A DNA stretch of 64,000 bases, from the NCBI RefSeq assembly GCF_014332695.1, contig NZ_MBUA01000030.1, positions 124,001-188,000 of the forward strand, in the 5' to 3' direction. The position numbers were made by a program, and so were the translations under genes. The notes beneath the pieces were generated by a model, which was given only the letters and a program-made list of their open reading frames with translations, ran no database searches and was not told the origin of the DNA. Source of the DNA: Flavihumibacter stibioxidans (GTDB lineage Bacteria; Bacteroidota; Bacteroidia; Chitinophagales; Chitinophagaceae). Shown piece by piece: positions 10,450 through 19,150 of the stretch. The number at the start of each line of letters is the position of its first letter. Position 1 is the stretch's first letter.

Positions 10450-10773
10450 ATGGCCACCATTCAAGCGGGCAGGAATGTTCTCACCTTAATTAATGTTTTT
10501 ACTGTTACCCCTGAGAAACAGGAGGAACTATTGAATTACCTGATCAGCAACACAGATGAATTCATCTCAAAATGCCCGGGGTTCATCTCGGCTAACTTTC
10601 ACAGAAGCCTTGACGGCAAAAATGTGGTCAACTATGGTCAATGGGAATCCATGGAAGCCTTCCAGGGAATGTTACAATCTGAGGCCGGCAGGAAAATGAT
10701 TGAGGAGGGCAACAAAATTGCGGAAGCAATACAGCCAAACCTTTATTTTGTGCATGATACCAGGGAGGTCTAA
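10450..10773 (+). CDS. Antibiotic biosynthesis monooxygenase (ABM) domain protein
   Basis: Single-domain dimeric alpha/beta-barrel protein of 107 residues. NVFTVTPEKQEELLNYL and FISANFHRSLDGKNVVNYGQWES match the ABM pattern. Family members act as cofactor-independent monooxygenases or quinone-handling enzymes; no substrate can be read here. The MarR regulator starts 16 bp after its stop and probably controls the pair, a common arrangement for redox or xenobiotic response genes. Confidence 0.8.
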   Translation: MATIQAGRNVLTLINVFTVTPEKQEELLNYLISNTDEFISKCPGFISANFHRSLDGKNVVNYGQWESMEAFQGMLQSEAGRKMIEEGNKIAEAIQPNLYFVHDTREV

Positions 10774-10789
10774 AACCCGGTTCCCAAAC

Positions 10790-11245
10790 ATGGCCGAAAA
10801 AATCAACTTTCACTTCTCAAAACCTGAAGAAAGCACAGGTTACCTGCTCTGGCAGGTAACCATGTTATGGCAGCGGACAATGAAACGGGAGCTGGATAAA
10901 ATTGACATAACCCATACCCAGTTTGTTCTTTTGGCCGCGCTGGCATGGTTATCGAAATCTAACGGGATTGTCACCCAGGTTGACATAGCGCAGCATAGTA
11001 AAACAGACCGGATGATGGTGTCTAAGGTATTGCGTACCCTTCAGCAAAAAGGCATGGTAACCAGGCAGGAAGACAAAACTGACACAAGGGCCAAGTCTGT
11101 TACCCTGACAAAATCGGGTGAAGCAGTTTTACAAAAGGCATTGAAAATAGTAAAGCAGTCCGACCAGGACTTTTTTTCCGTTCTGCAAAACAGGATTGGC
11201 AGTTTCAATTCAAATATGCGCAGGCTAATGTCGGAAAATGAATAA
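10790..11245 (+). CDS. MarR-family transcriptional regulator
   Basis: A winged-helix regulator of 151 residues. Start ATG 10790 (MAEKINF) was chosen because it begins just after the ABM gene stop; the frame is open upstream within that gene. The recognition region TQVDIAQHSKTDRMMVSKVLRTLQQKGMVTRQ and the wing KTDTRAKSVTLTKSG are typical. It probably responds to a small ligand and regulates the ABM gene with which it forms an operon (inference). Confidence 0.88.
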   Translation: MAEKINFHFSKPEESTGYLLWQVTMLWQRTMKRELDKIDITHTQFVLLAALAWLSKSNGIVTQVDIAQHSKTDRMMVSKVLRTLQQKGMVTRQEDKTDTRAKSVTLTKSGEAVLQKALKIVKQSDQDFFSVLQNRIGSFNSNMRRLMSENE

Positions 11246-11479
11246 AAGAAACCAGCCGTCAACTGCGCCTACCTGGCTGCCCGGCACAATATCCAGGAAC
11301 CTGGTTGAGATAAGGGCATTGGGATCGGTTATCCAACCTGTATCCATGACGAAAAGTAAGCAGAAATTGTGTGCGGAAATTGTAATGCGGCCACTTACAC
11401 CTCACTTGTTACCGTTGCTGTAAGAACTATCAGGAATTATAAAAAAATCAGGAATTTCCGTTCCCAAAAATCTATCCTG

Positions 11480-12337
11480 ATGATTGCAAACCGAACCGGT
11501 GCCGTAGAGATCGATGGTTTTCACCTTAACTATTCCATAGAGGGTGAAGGCCAACCCATCCTTGTAGTGGGCAGTATGCTTTATTATTCGCGCACTTTTG
11601 CTGCCGAGTTAAAGGAGAAGTTCCGGTTTATATTCATCGATCACCGGGGATTTGTTCCTCCCCCCCGGCCTGAACCAGGCCTGGAAGCATACGGACTGGA
11701 CCGCATCCTGGATGATATTGAAACCATCCGGAGAAAACTGCAACTACAGGATTTCATCATCCTTGGCCACTCTGGTCATGCATTCATGGCACTGGAATAC
11801 GCCAAAAAATATCCCGGCAATGTAAAAGGGGTTGTACTAGTCGCGGTAAGTCCCAGTTACAGCACCGAAAACCATGCCCTGGCCGACCTGTTCTTTGACA
11901 CCCTGGCCAATGCCGACAGAAAGAAAAAATTGTCAGAATCCATGGCGTCCTTACCTGCCATGATTGAAGCCGACCCTGACCACCGGTTCGTGAGCTATTG
12001 CCTGGCCGCCGGACCAAAAAGCTGGATGGATGCCGACTTTGACGCCAGCCCGCTCTGGGAAGGCATTTATACCAATATGCCCATGATCGATTTTATGTGG
12101 GGGATCGTATTCCGGGATATTGACATCACAGAGAACCTGGACCGGTTCGACAAACCGGTATTACTGATCCTTGGCAAATACGATTTCCTGACAGGCCCGC
12201 CTGAATTATGGGAGGGCCCATCCAAAAAATTTAAAGAACTTACCATTGAAATATTTGAAAACAGCGCCCATTGCCCACAATATGAAGAATCAAAATTATT
12301 TGAACAGGTATTACTTGAATGGAGCAGCCAGGTGTAG
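11480..12337 (+). CDS. alpha/beta hydrolase
   Basis: Cytoplasmic alpha/beta-hydrolase-fold protein of 285 residues; no signal peptide. DHRGF lies after strand 4, the nucleophile elbow is GHSGHAFMAL, the acid lies in LGKYDFLT and the histidine in NSAHCPQYE. The start at 11480 fits the domain; the frame is open further up but that part is not protein-like. Its 3' end overlaps the start of the metallo-beta-lactamase homologue, so translation of the two is probably coupled. Confidence 0.82.
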   Translation: MIANRTGAVEIDGFHLNYSIEGEGQPILVVGSMLYYSRTFAAELKEKFRFIFIDHRGFVPPPRPEPGLEAYGLDRILDDIETIRRKLQLQDFIILGHSGHAFMALEYAKKYPGNVKGVVLVAVSPSYSTENHALADLFFDTLANADRKKKLSESMASLPAMIEADPDHRFVSYCLAAGPKSWMDADFDASPLWEGIYTNMPMIDFMWGIVFRDIDITENLDRFDKPVLLILGKYDFLTGPPELWEGPSKKFKELTIEIFENSAHCPQYEESKLFEQVLLEWSSQV

Positions 12338-13490
12338 AAGCATCCTGTTGCTGATACTACTGTCATGCATAACCGCAAATACCTACAGCCAGTCAAAAAA
12401 AGGCATTTCAGACTACCGGTCAGGAACACTTGAAATAAAGATGATCCGGCCCGGCGTGTATCTGCATATTTCTTTTCTGAATACGCAGCAATGGGGTAAA
12501 GTTGCCTGCAACGGCATGGTGTACATCAACCAGGGGGAAGCCATTATCTTCGACAGCCCGACCGGTGACACGGCCAGCCGTGAACTGATCAGCCTGCTCC
12601 AGAAAAAAATGAAGGTAAAGATCAGGGGCATTGTAGTGAACCATTTTCATGATGACTGCCTGGGTGGACTTAAAATCTTCCACCAGGCGGGGATCCCCTC
12701 CTATTCATCTGTCCTGACACAGGAACTGGCAAGGAAAACGGGAGCCACAATACCACAACATGGCTTCACGGAAAATCTTGAACTGAAAGCAGGCAATAAC
12801 ACCGTGATCAACCGCTATTTTGGGGAAGCGCATACCAGAGACAATATCGTCAGCTACCTGCCGGCGGAGCAGGTCCTGTTCGGCGGATGTATGGTGAAAG
12901 CTCTCAATGCATCAACCGGCTACCTGGGGGATGCCAATGTGAACGAGTGGTCTGCTACGGTCAGCAGGGTAAAGTCAGCCTACCCCGACATAAAATATGT
13001 AATACCGGGGCATGATGATTTCGGAGATGTATCGTTGCTTGATTACACCATTGAACTGTTCAAACCCAAACCAGCCAGTGCTAAAACCTATACACCAGTA
13101 TCACAGGAACTATTTGATACCATTGCCAACCTGGACAGCCTGATGTTCGATGCCTTCAACCGGCGTGATCTCAACAATGCGATGCAATTTTTCGATGAGG
13201 ACCTCGAATTTTACCACGACAAAGGCGGGGTGGACAACTACTCCGTAACCCGCAACAAATTACAAAGCCTTTTCACCAATAATGCCGGCACCGGTCTTCG
13301 CAGGGTTCTGGTACCCGGCAGCCTGGAAGTTTATCCCATTGCCAACTACGGTGCCGTCCAGACCAACCTCCACCAGTTTTGTCATATGGAAAACGGGAAG
13401 AATGACTGTGGCACTTTTAAAAATATCATGATCTGGCAAAAGAAAGGGAATCAATGGAAAGTCACCCGGGTGATCAGCTATGATCACTAA
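12282..13490 (+). CDS. Subclass B1 metallo-beta-lactamase homologue fused to an NTF2-like domain
   Basis: Exported zinc hydrolase of 402 residues. With this start the B1 ligand set is complete: NHFHDD gives H121, H123 and D125; GEAHTRDN gives H184; FGGCMVK gives C203; PGHDD gives H244. The hydrophobic leader SILLLILLSC could be a lipoprotein signal or an ordinary signal peptide ending at TYSQ. After the lactamase fold, residues from about 275 form a SnoaL/DUF4440-like domain (DAFNRRDLNNAMQFFDEDLEF to WKVTRV). Start is uncertain: ATG 12282 overlaps the hydrolase by 56 bp; TTG 12315 would give a shorter leader. Beta-lactam hydrolysis is plausible but unproven. Confidence 0.82.
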   Translation: MKNQNYLNRYYLNGAARCRSILLLILLSCITANTYSQSKKGISDYRSGTLEIKMIRPGVYLHISFLNTQQWGKVACNGMVYINQGEAIIFDSPTGDTASRELISLLQKKMKVKIRGIVVNHFHDDCLGGLKIFHQAGIPSYSSVLTQELARKTGATIPQHGFTENLELKAGNNTVINRYFGEAHTRDNIVSYLPAEQVLFGGCMVKALNASTGYLGDANVNEWSATVSRVKSAYPDIKYVIPGHDDFGDVSLLDYTIELFKPKPASAKTYTPVSQELFDTIANLDSLMFDAFNRRDLNNAMQFFDEDLEFYHDKGGVDNYSVTRNKLQSLFTNNAGTGLRRVLVPGSLEVYPIANYGAVQTNLHQFCHMENGKNDCGTFKNIMIWQKKGNQWKVTRVISYDH

Positions 13491-13502
13491 AAAAATCCAT
13501 CC

Positions 13503-14042
13503 ATGAATTTTACCACCAGGAATAATAAGGTCATCCGCATCAGCAAATACTGTCCGGGTGACCTGGACGATCTCTTCCACTACCTGCAACACCTGGGTGA
13601 AGCCACCCGGAAACGCTTCGGTCCTCATCCTTTTGACAGGTCTTCCCTGCAGGATTTCCACGCGAGCCCGGAACACGCCGGATACATTGCCACAGAAAAT
13701 GATGCCGGAAGGATCATAGCTTATGCCATCATAAAAAATGGCATGCTGCATCATGATATTCCAAGGCTGCAGTCTTACGGGCTTCAACCAGATGCATCTG
13801 GTGATTGTACCTTTGCCCCATCGGTTGCAGATGACTGGCAAAGTTTTGGCATCGGTGATGGTTTATTCCGGTTTATACTTTCTGATGTGTCAGAGAAAAA
13901 GCAAAAAAGGATCATTCTTTGGGGGGGAGTGCAGGCAGACAACCAGAAAGCAGTAAATTATTATCTTAAAAACGGCTTTAACATGCTGGGGCAGTTTGAC
14001 TACAACGGTCCCAATTACGATATGATACTTAACCTGCCATGA
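13503..14042 (+). CDS. GNAT-family N-acetyltransferase
   Basis: Acetyl-CoA-dependent acyltransferase of 179 residues. The acceptor-side segment RIIAYAIIKN, the SFGIGDGLFRFIL stretch in the place of the acetyl-CoA binding helix, and the C-terminal ADNQKAVNYYLKNGFNMLG fit the GNAT fold. Acceptor unknown. Its stop overlaps the next start as ATGA (14039-14042), indicating translational coupling with the diacylglycerol kinase-type gene. Confidence 0.8.
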   Translation: MNFTTRNNKVIRISKYCPGDLDDLFHYLQHLGEATRKRFGPHPFDRSSLQDFHASPEHAGYIATENDAGRIIAYAIIKNGMLHHDIPRLQSYGLQPDASGDCTFAPSVADDWQSFGIGDGLFRFILSDVSEKKQKRIILWGGVQADNQKAVNYYLKNGFNMLGQFDYNGPNYDMILNLP

Positions 14043-14419
14043 AAGACAAAAAGTTTTCTATAAAAAGCAGGCTGCATAGTTTCAAAGCTGCTTTCAATGG
14101 CTTGAAAATTGTTGTCAGCAAGGAGCACAACGCCCGCATCCACACCGTGGTGGCCACCCTGGTAATTATTGCGGGCTGGTGGGCAGGGATTTCAAAAACA
14201 GAATGGATCGCTTTACTGCTTTGTATAGGTTTTCTGTTTGCGATGGAACTGTTTAATACCGCCATAGAATACCTCGCTGACCATGTTACACCCGACCAGC
14301 ACGAGCAGATCAGGGAGGTCAAGGACCTGGCAGCGGCAGGTGTACTGGTGGCAGCCATCATTACGGCCATCACAGGTGCCATTGTTTTTCTGCCCAGGAT
14401 ACTATCCGCTTTCAAATAA
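14039..14419 (+). CDS. dgkA: Diacylglycerol/undecaprenol kinase family protein
   Basis: Integral membrane lipid kinase of 126 residues, about the family length. FKAAFNGL, the three membrane helices, the signature ELFNTAIEYLADH and REVKDLAAAGVL are all present. The Gram-positive-type members recycle undecaprenol; the Proteobacterial ones phosphorylate diacylglycerol; I cannot tell which applies. It is translationally coupled to the upstream GNAT gene and followed after 4 bp by a Crp-type regulator. Confidence 0.88.
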   Translation: MKDKKFSIKSRLHSFKAAFNGLKIVVSKEHNARIHTVVATLVIIAGWWAGISKTEWIALLLCIGFLFAMELFNTAIEYLADHVTPDQHEQIREVKDLAAAGVLVAAIITAITGAIVFLPRILSAFK

Positions 14420-14423
14420 TAAA

Positions 14424-14996
14424 ATGAAGCATCTGCCATTCATACAAGTCCTGCAGCAGGCCAGTCCGCTTTCCCCTGAAGCTGCTGCAGCTATGGATGA
14501 GATCACCTGTTTCAACCACTATCCCAAAGGACACCACCTGTTAAATCTCTGGCAGGTGGATCGATACTTTCATTTTATCGGCAAAGGATCGGGCAGGGTT
14601 TACTACCTGAAAGATGGAATGGATATCACAGATTATTTTGCCATGGACATGCAGTTCATCGGCGGGGTAGAAAGCCTGTTCACCAAACAACCCTCGCACA
14701 AAGCCATTGAACTCACGGAGGATTCGGAAGTTTATTCCTTTCTGTTTGATGATTTTGAAAAACTCTGTGTCCGATACCATGATATAGAAAGGCTGGGAAG
14801 AATAATGGCCACTTACGCCTTCCTGGAGATCCAGAAAAGAATTGAAGGCATCCGGTTTTTATCGGCCGCAGAGCGATACCAGGAACTGGAAAAGAATTAC
14901 CCCGGAATATCAAATCGAATTGCGCTGAAACATATTGCCTCCTACCTGGGCACCACCCAGGTCAGCCTGAGTCGCATCCGGAGCGGAATACAATAG
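14424..14996 (+). CDS. Crp/Fnr-family transcriptional regulator
   Basis: Regulator of 190 residues with an N-terminal cyclic-nucleotide-like beta-roll (HYPKGHHLLNLWQ, then GSGRVYYL and DFEKLC) and a C-terminal helix-turn-helix (NRIALKHIASYLGTTQVSLSRIRSGI). Start ATG 14424 matches the first conserved residues. There is no Fnr-type cysteine cluster. Such proteins in Bacteroidota often sit beside the enzyme they control, here perhaps the downstream monooxygenase (inference). Confidence 0.86.
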   Translation: MKHLPFIQVLQQASPLSPEAAAAMDEITCFNHYPKGHHLLNLWQVDRYFHFIGKGSGRVYYLKDGMDITDYFAMDMQFIGGVESLFTKQPSHKAIELTEDSEVYSFLFDDFEKLCVRYHDIERLGRIMATYAFLEIQKRIEGIRFLSAAERYQELEKNYPGISNRIALKHIASYLGTTQVSLSRIRSGIQ

Positions 14997-15061
14997 TTTT
15001 CCGCCCCCCTTTTTTAACATATGTAAAATATTGTTCGGGAGGATGGAAGGAACTTTGTGTC

Positions 15062-16207
15062 ATGAAACAAACAGAATTCACCATAATCGGTGGCGGAATT
15101 GCGGGATTAACAACAGCCATCGCATTACAGCAGACCGGAATAAAAGCCGCCGTCTTTGAAGCGGCACCCGTTATCCGTCCGGTTGGTGCGGGGCTGGTAC
15201 TGGCCGCCAATGCCATGAAAGCGTATCAGCACCTGGGCATCGCAGAGGAGATCATCCGGGCGGGCACCCGGTTGAAACAATTCAGCATTTACAATGAGCA
15301 TGGCAGGATGATCAGCCACACCGATTCGGAAAAACCAAGCCTGAAATACGGGATAAATAATTTCACCATCCACCGGGCCGAATTGCACCGGGTACTGGGT
15401 TCCAGGCTGGAGCCGGGGCAGATCCGCTTAGGGAAAAGGGCCATTGATATCGTGCCGGATGCAGATGGATACAGGGTCCTTTTTGAAGATAACAGGGAGC
15501 ACTATACGAAATACCTGATAGTGGCGGACGGCATCCATTCTCCTATCCGGAAAAAACTACTGCCGCAAAGCAGGATAAGGTATTCCGGTTATACCTGCTG
15601 GCGGGGCATTGCCGACAACAGGAGACTGCAGGTGAGGGAAAGTTCTGAGACCTGGGGACTGAAAGGGAGGTTCGGCATTGCGCCACTGGCAGGAGATATT
15701 ATATACTGGTATGCCTGCATCAATGCACCGCAGAACAACCCGGCATTCAGGAACTATACGGTGGAAGACCTGCATCACCTGTTTAAGGACTTTCACGAGC
15801 CTGTCGGTGAGATCATTTTGCAAACCAGGAAGGATCAACTGATATGGGATGATATCTGCGACCTGGAACCCATCGGGCAGTTCGCGTTTGGCAACCTGGT
15901 ACTGATCGGTGATGCAGCCCATGCCACCACGCCAAACCTCGGTCAGGGCGCCTGCCAGGCCATTGAAGATGCCGTAATGCTGGCGGCTGACCTGAAGAGC
16001 CATTCCATGGTGGCTGACGCCTTCCGTTCCTTTGAACAAAAAAGAATGAAAAGAACCCGTCGGATCGTTGAATTATCATGGCAGATGGGGAAAATTGCCC
16101 AGACAGAAAACCCAATGCTGGCGGGCATCCGCAATACCCTATTCCGGCTTATGCCGGCGGCCGTAAATGAAAGGCAGTTGAAAATGCTTTACGAGGTTGA
16201 ATTCTGA
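15062..16207 (+). CDS. FAD-dependent monooxygenase (class A flavoprotein)
   Basis: PHBH-fold flavoprotein of 381 residues. The FAD dinucleotide motif is TIIGGGIAGLTTAIAL at the N-terminus, a DG motif is in VADGIHSPIRK, and the second FAD motif is IGDAAHATTPNLGQGACQAIEDA. It would hydroxylate an aromatic or polyketide-like substrate using NAD(P)H. I saw nothing specific to the tetracycline-inactivating Tet(X) subgroup. A GAACTTTG box ends 4 nt before the ATG, preceded by a TTG, as in other promoters of this window. Confidence 0.87.
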   Translation: MKQTEFTIIGGGIAGLTTAIALQQTGIKAAVFEAAPVIRPVGAGLVLAANAMKAYQHLGIAEEIIRAGTRLKQFSIYNEHGRMISHTDSEKPSLKYGINNFTIHRAELHRVLGSRLEPGQIRLGKRAIDIVPDADGYRVLFEDNREHYTKYLIVADGIHSPIRKKLLPQSRIRYSGYTCWRGIADNRRLQVRESSETWGLKGRFGIAPLAGDIIYWYACINAPQNNPAFRNYTVEDLHHLFKDFHEPVGEIILQTRKDQLIWDDICDLEPIGQFAFGNLVLIGDAAHATTPNLGQGACQAIEDAVMLAADLKSHSMVADAFRSFEQKRMKRTRRIVELSWQMGKIAQTENPMLAGIRNTLFRLMPAAVNERQLKMLYEVEF

Positions 16208-16254
16208 AGCCGGCCGATGCAGGAACATTACCGGAAAAGAGTATTTTTAAAGGA

Positions 16255-17085
16255 ATGTTCAGCACCCGGACATACCAGCCCCATCCCGCCCTGCAGGAAT
16301 TTGTCAGCGGCATCCGCATCGTTCATGCCATCGTGGATGACGCGGACCTGGACATAGCATGCCCCTATCCGCCAACTCCGCAACATTGTCTCTTCTTTTA
16401 TATCGATGATCTTGTGCAGGTACAGAAAGAGGGTGAGCATGGGTTTGCCCTCCAACCAGATGCAGTGATTGTTGGCCCGCAGGTAACCCGGGTGAACCTG
16501 ATCGTTGGAAAAAGTCATAAGGCAGTGGCTGTCGGATTCCATCCGGGTGGATTGTACCGGCTGCTGGGCATTCCAATGACCGAGATCTATGATGAAGGAT
16601 TTGATGCACGCGAACTCATCGGAGCAGAGACCAGGACAGTAAACGACCAATTGAAAGAAGCGAAGGACTTTGATGCCATTAACCAGGTGGTGGAAAATTT
16701 CCTGCTGCAAAAACTGGCAAAACTGAAACTGGCACTGCCATTTGATGAAGCCATGAAAGAACTGTTGCGGCACAATGGAAATATTCCCATTGAAAACATC
16801 GCCTCCCTCTCCTGCCTGAGCCTTCGGCAATTCGAAAGAAAGTGCCGGGAGCGGATCGGACTTCCCCCCAAAGTATATGCACGCCTGGCGCGTTTTTCCA
16901 AAGCCTACCGCCTTCGTGAAAGCAGGCCCGATTTATCCTGGACACATATCACCTATGAGTGCGGATATTTTGACCAGATGCACCTGATCCGCGATTTTAA
17001 ACAATTCGCGGGTGTATCGCCGGGCATCATTGCCGGCACCATTTCCAGCACACCTGTTCCGCTTCAGTCGAGTATCCATATCTGA
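16255..17085 (+). CDS. AraC-family regulator with DUF6597-type N-terminus
   Basis: Regulator of 276 residues. The N-terminal half (HPALQEFVSGIRIVHA, VGFHPGGLYRLLGIPMTEI) matches the sensor domain common in Bacteroidota AraC proteins. The C-terminus has two helix-turn-helices, SLSCLSLRQFERKCRERIGLP and ITYECGYFDQMHLIRDFKQFAGVSP. TATTTTTA ends 5 nt before the ATG. Targets unknown. Confidence 0.86.
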   Translation: MFSTRTYQPHPALQEFVSGIRIVHAIVDDADLDIACPYPPTPQHCLFFYIDDLVQVQKEGEHGFALQPDAVIVGPQVTRVNLIVGKSHKAVAVGFHPGGLYRLLGIPMTEIYDEGFDARELIGAETRTVNDQLKEAKDFDAINQVVENFLLQKLAKLKLALPFDEAMKELLRHNGNIPIENIASLSCLSLRQFERKCRERIGLPPKVYARLARFSKAYRLRESRPDLSWTHITYECGYFDQMHLIRDFKQFAGVSPGIIAGTISSTPVPLQSSIHI

Positions 17086-17106
17086 AACTTGTCGTTTTCA
17101 TACTAT

Positions 17107-17134
17107 TTGGGGAAAGGGCACCTGGGTAGTTTTG
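17107..17134 (+). promoter_or_regulatory. Bacteroidota-type promoter
   Basis: TTG at 17107-17109, 17-nt spacer, exact TAGTTTTG box (TAnnTTTG) at 17127-17134. It lies 14 nt before the ATG at 17149 and supports that start. Confidence 0.6.
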
Positions 17135-17148
17135 GGAAAACGATTCAC

Positions 17149-18030
17149 ATGTACAAACAGCTCCTATTCGCGATGGCCTTCCTCTTTCAGCTATTGCCAT
17201 CCAAAGCCCAGGATTACAGCAGGCTGCAGCAAATCAAGGGACATCCATTCCCCGTATACCACAGTAACGGACAAACGAACAGGGCCGTAAATATCTCCGG
17301 GCGCTGTGCAGATGCCATGGCTTATATCAGCCGTTCGCTGAAAACAAAACCCCGCTTCACCCTGCTCGTACTAACGCAGGAAGACTGGCCGCATTTCACC
17401 AAATTCCCGGTTTATGGCATGCCACATTACAACGATGACAGCACCCTGGTAGTGGCTGCGGAGGACAATGCATTCTGGAAAAGTTTCATTCCCAAAATGG
17501 ATCAGCTGCCTGAAACCATGAGGCAAAAAATCAGGCAGGCGTACAGCAGCGCTGGCGGGGAAATCAGTATGGCTCCCTTCTTTGACCTGCTGGTTTTGCA
17601 TGAATTGGGACATGCCTTTCATTTCCAGGGCGGTCTGAATATGCCCCGTAAATGGATGGGCGAATTATTCTGTAATGTGTTGCTGCATACCTATATCGCA
17701 GAGAAAGATCCTGCTTATTTACCCGCGCTTACCGTATTCCCGGAAATGGTTATCGGCGGTGGAACCGATGGCTACCGGTACACCAGCCTGCTGGATCTTG
17801 AAGCTTATTATGATGAGATCGGAATGAATCACCCGAACAATTATGGCTGGTACCAGAGCCGGTTGCATGCCGGCGCCAAAACGATTTACGATGCCGCCGG
17901 AGCGGGAGTACTGGATAAATTATGGAAATCGCTGCTGGTAAAGTCTGGCTTCCCGGATGATAAGTCGCTGGCAGCCTATCTTGGAAAAAATGTACATCCA
18001 AAAATGGCCGAACTTATCCTGAACTGGTAG
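17149..18030 (+). CDS. Secreted HExxH protein, putative metallopeptidase
   Basis: A 293-residue exported protein: the signal peptide ends at LLPSKAQ. It contains a zincin-type LHELGHAFHF motif at about residues 151-160 and a possible downstream acidic ligand in WMGELFCN. I recognise no named family; proteins of this type in Bacteroidota are usually annotated as hypothetical. Peptidase activity is inferred from the motif only. Start supported by the signal peptide and by the promoter 14 nt upstream. Confidence 0.72.
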   Translation: MYKQLLFAMAFLFQLLPSKAQDYSRLQQIKGHPFPVYHSNGQTNRAVNISGRCADAMAYISRSLKTKPRFTLLVLTQEDWPHFTKFPVYGMPHYNDDSTLVVAAEDNAFWKSFIPKMDQLPETMRQKIRQAYSSAGGEISMAPFFDLLVLHELGHAFHFQGGLNMPRKWMGELFCNVLLHTYIAEKDPAYLPALTVFPEMVIGGGTDGYRYTSLLDLEAYYDEIGMNHPNNYGWYQSRLHAGAKTIYDAAGAGVLDKLWKSLLVKSGFPDDKSLAAYLGKNVHPKMAELILNW

Positions 18031-18062
18031 ATGCAAGCGGCAATCTTGGTATATTGGTCTGT

Positions 18063-18458
18063 ATGAAACAGAATTTGGCATTGATCGCGCTGGTGGTGGC
18101 AAATTATGATGATGCCATAGCGTTCTATACCGGGAAACTTCATTTTACCTTACTGGAGGATACTGTGCTGAGTGAAACCAAACGATGGATTCGTATTGCG
18201 CCACCCGGTTCAACAGGAACCTGCCTGTTGCTGGCAAAAGCCACGAATGAAGAACAAAAAAGCCGCGTGGGCAACCAGACAGGCGGCAGGGTTTTTCTAT
18301 TTCTGCATACAGATGACTTCTACCGCGATTACCAGCACCTGCTGGACAACGGAATCAGGATCGTACGACCACCATCAATAGAACCCTATGGAACGGTGGC
18401 GGTTTTTGAAGACCTGTATGGAAATCTTTGGGATCTGATTCAACCTGAAACAGCATGA
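18063..18458 (+). CDS. VOC-family (glyoxalase/dioxygenase fold) protein
   Basis: A 131-residue protein with paired beta-alpha-beta modules: NYDDAIAFYTGKLHF at the start and EPYGTVAVFEDLYGNLWDLIQP at the end, the usual VOC hallmarks. Function could be lyase, dioxygenase or drug binding. Its stop overlaps the next start (ATGA, 18455-18458), so the two are co-translated. Confidence 0.86.
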   Translation: MKQNLALIALVVANYDDAIAFYTGKLHFTLLEDTVLSETKRWIRIAPPGSTGTCLLLAKATNEEQKSRVGNQTGGRVFLFLHTDDFYRDYQHLLDNGIRIVRPPSIEPYGTVAVFEDLYGNLWDLIQPETA

Positions 18459-19078
18459 AAAACTACAGGCCATATTTCAGAACAGTAATCAACCGATATT
18501 ACCCTGCAACGACCTCCTTACTGGTGGAGGAGATAGAGCGGCAATTTGTGGCCATGGCCGGAGATATTGCATTTGCCAAAACATCCACCAACCCTATTGA
18601 TAAAAGAATGGAAATAAGCGCTTATTTCCTGGCGACGGTGAAAGTGCTGGACGGGGAGCAGGCCGGATATGAGCGGATCCGGGAGATCCTGCTTACTATT
18701 GCCAACGATTATGTTCAACCGAAAAACAAACTGGCCGCAGCAGCCAGGAAATGGATGACCGGGTTGCTGTTCACAGCACCGGGGCGGATGCTCATCCGGC
18801 TGATGGCCGCAAGGACCAAAAACCCGTCCCACCCCGACGGGTTTGCTGCCAACCTCATCACTGATCCTGCGGAAACATACGGACTCGGTTACGGAGTAGA
18901 TATAACAGAATGCGGCATCTGCAAACTGTTCAGCAAACATAACAGTAACCAATACACGCCGATACTATGTGAGGTGGACAATATCACTACCAGTCTGGCC
19001 GGACTGAACCTTGTACGCAAGAGTACCATTGCAAGGGGTGCCCGGGCCTGTGATTTCCGCTATACCCGAAAAAAATGA
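18455..19078 (+). CDS. L-2-amino-thiazoline-4-carboxylic acid hydrolase-like protein
   Basis: A 207-residue protein matching the ATC hydrolase family by its C-terminal half: DITECGICKLF, ILCEVDNITTSLAGLNLVR and STIARGARACDFRY. The founding member opens a thiazoline ring on a route to cysteine; most homologues, including this one, have untested substrates. It forms a two-gene operon with the VOC protein. Confidence 0.78.
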   Translation: MKNYRPYFRTVINRYYPATTSLLVEEIERQFVAMAGDIAFAKTSTNPIDKRMEISAYFLATVKVLDGEQAGYERIREILLTIANDYVQPKNKLAAAARKWMTGLLFTAPGRMLIRLMAARTKNPSHPDGFAANLITDPAETYGLGYGVDITECGICKLFSKHNSNQYTPILCEVDNITTSLAGLNLVRKSTIARGARACDFRYTRKK

Positions 19079-19117
19079 GATGAAGTTTTCATGTAAAATT
19101 TATTTTATACGATATGG

Positions 19118-19146
19118 TTGCGGTCTGTGATACACAATTATTTTTG
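19118..19146 (+). promoter_or_regulatory. Bacteroidota-type promoter of nudK
   Basis: TTG at 19118-19120, 18-nt spacer, exact TATTTTTG at 19139-19146. Only 4 nt separate the box from the ATG at 19151, so the transcript may be leaderless. Confidence 0.62.
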
Positions 19147-19150
19147 ATAC

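Noticed and set aside
11238-11423. 61-codon reading frame overlapping the MarR gene end
   Set aside because: Composition is not protein-like, no promoter or conserved motif, and it overlaps a real gene; 11246-11479 is treated as intergenic.
14938-14949. 12-nt match (AAACATATTGCC) between the Crp-type gene and the orphan spacer
   Set aside because: It covers the middle of the spacer and not the PAM-proximal seed; one such match is not surprising in a window this size.
15062-16207. FAD monooxygenase considered as a Tet(X)-type resistance gene
   Set aside because: Only general class A flavoprotein motifs are visible; nothing specific to tetracycline inactivation.
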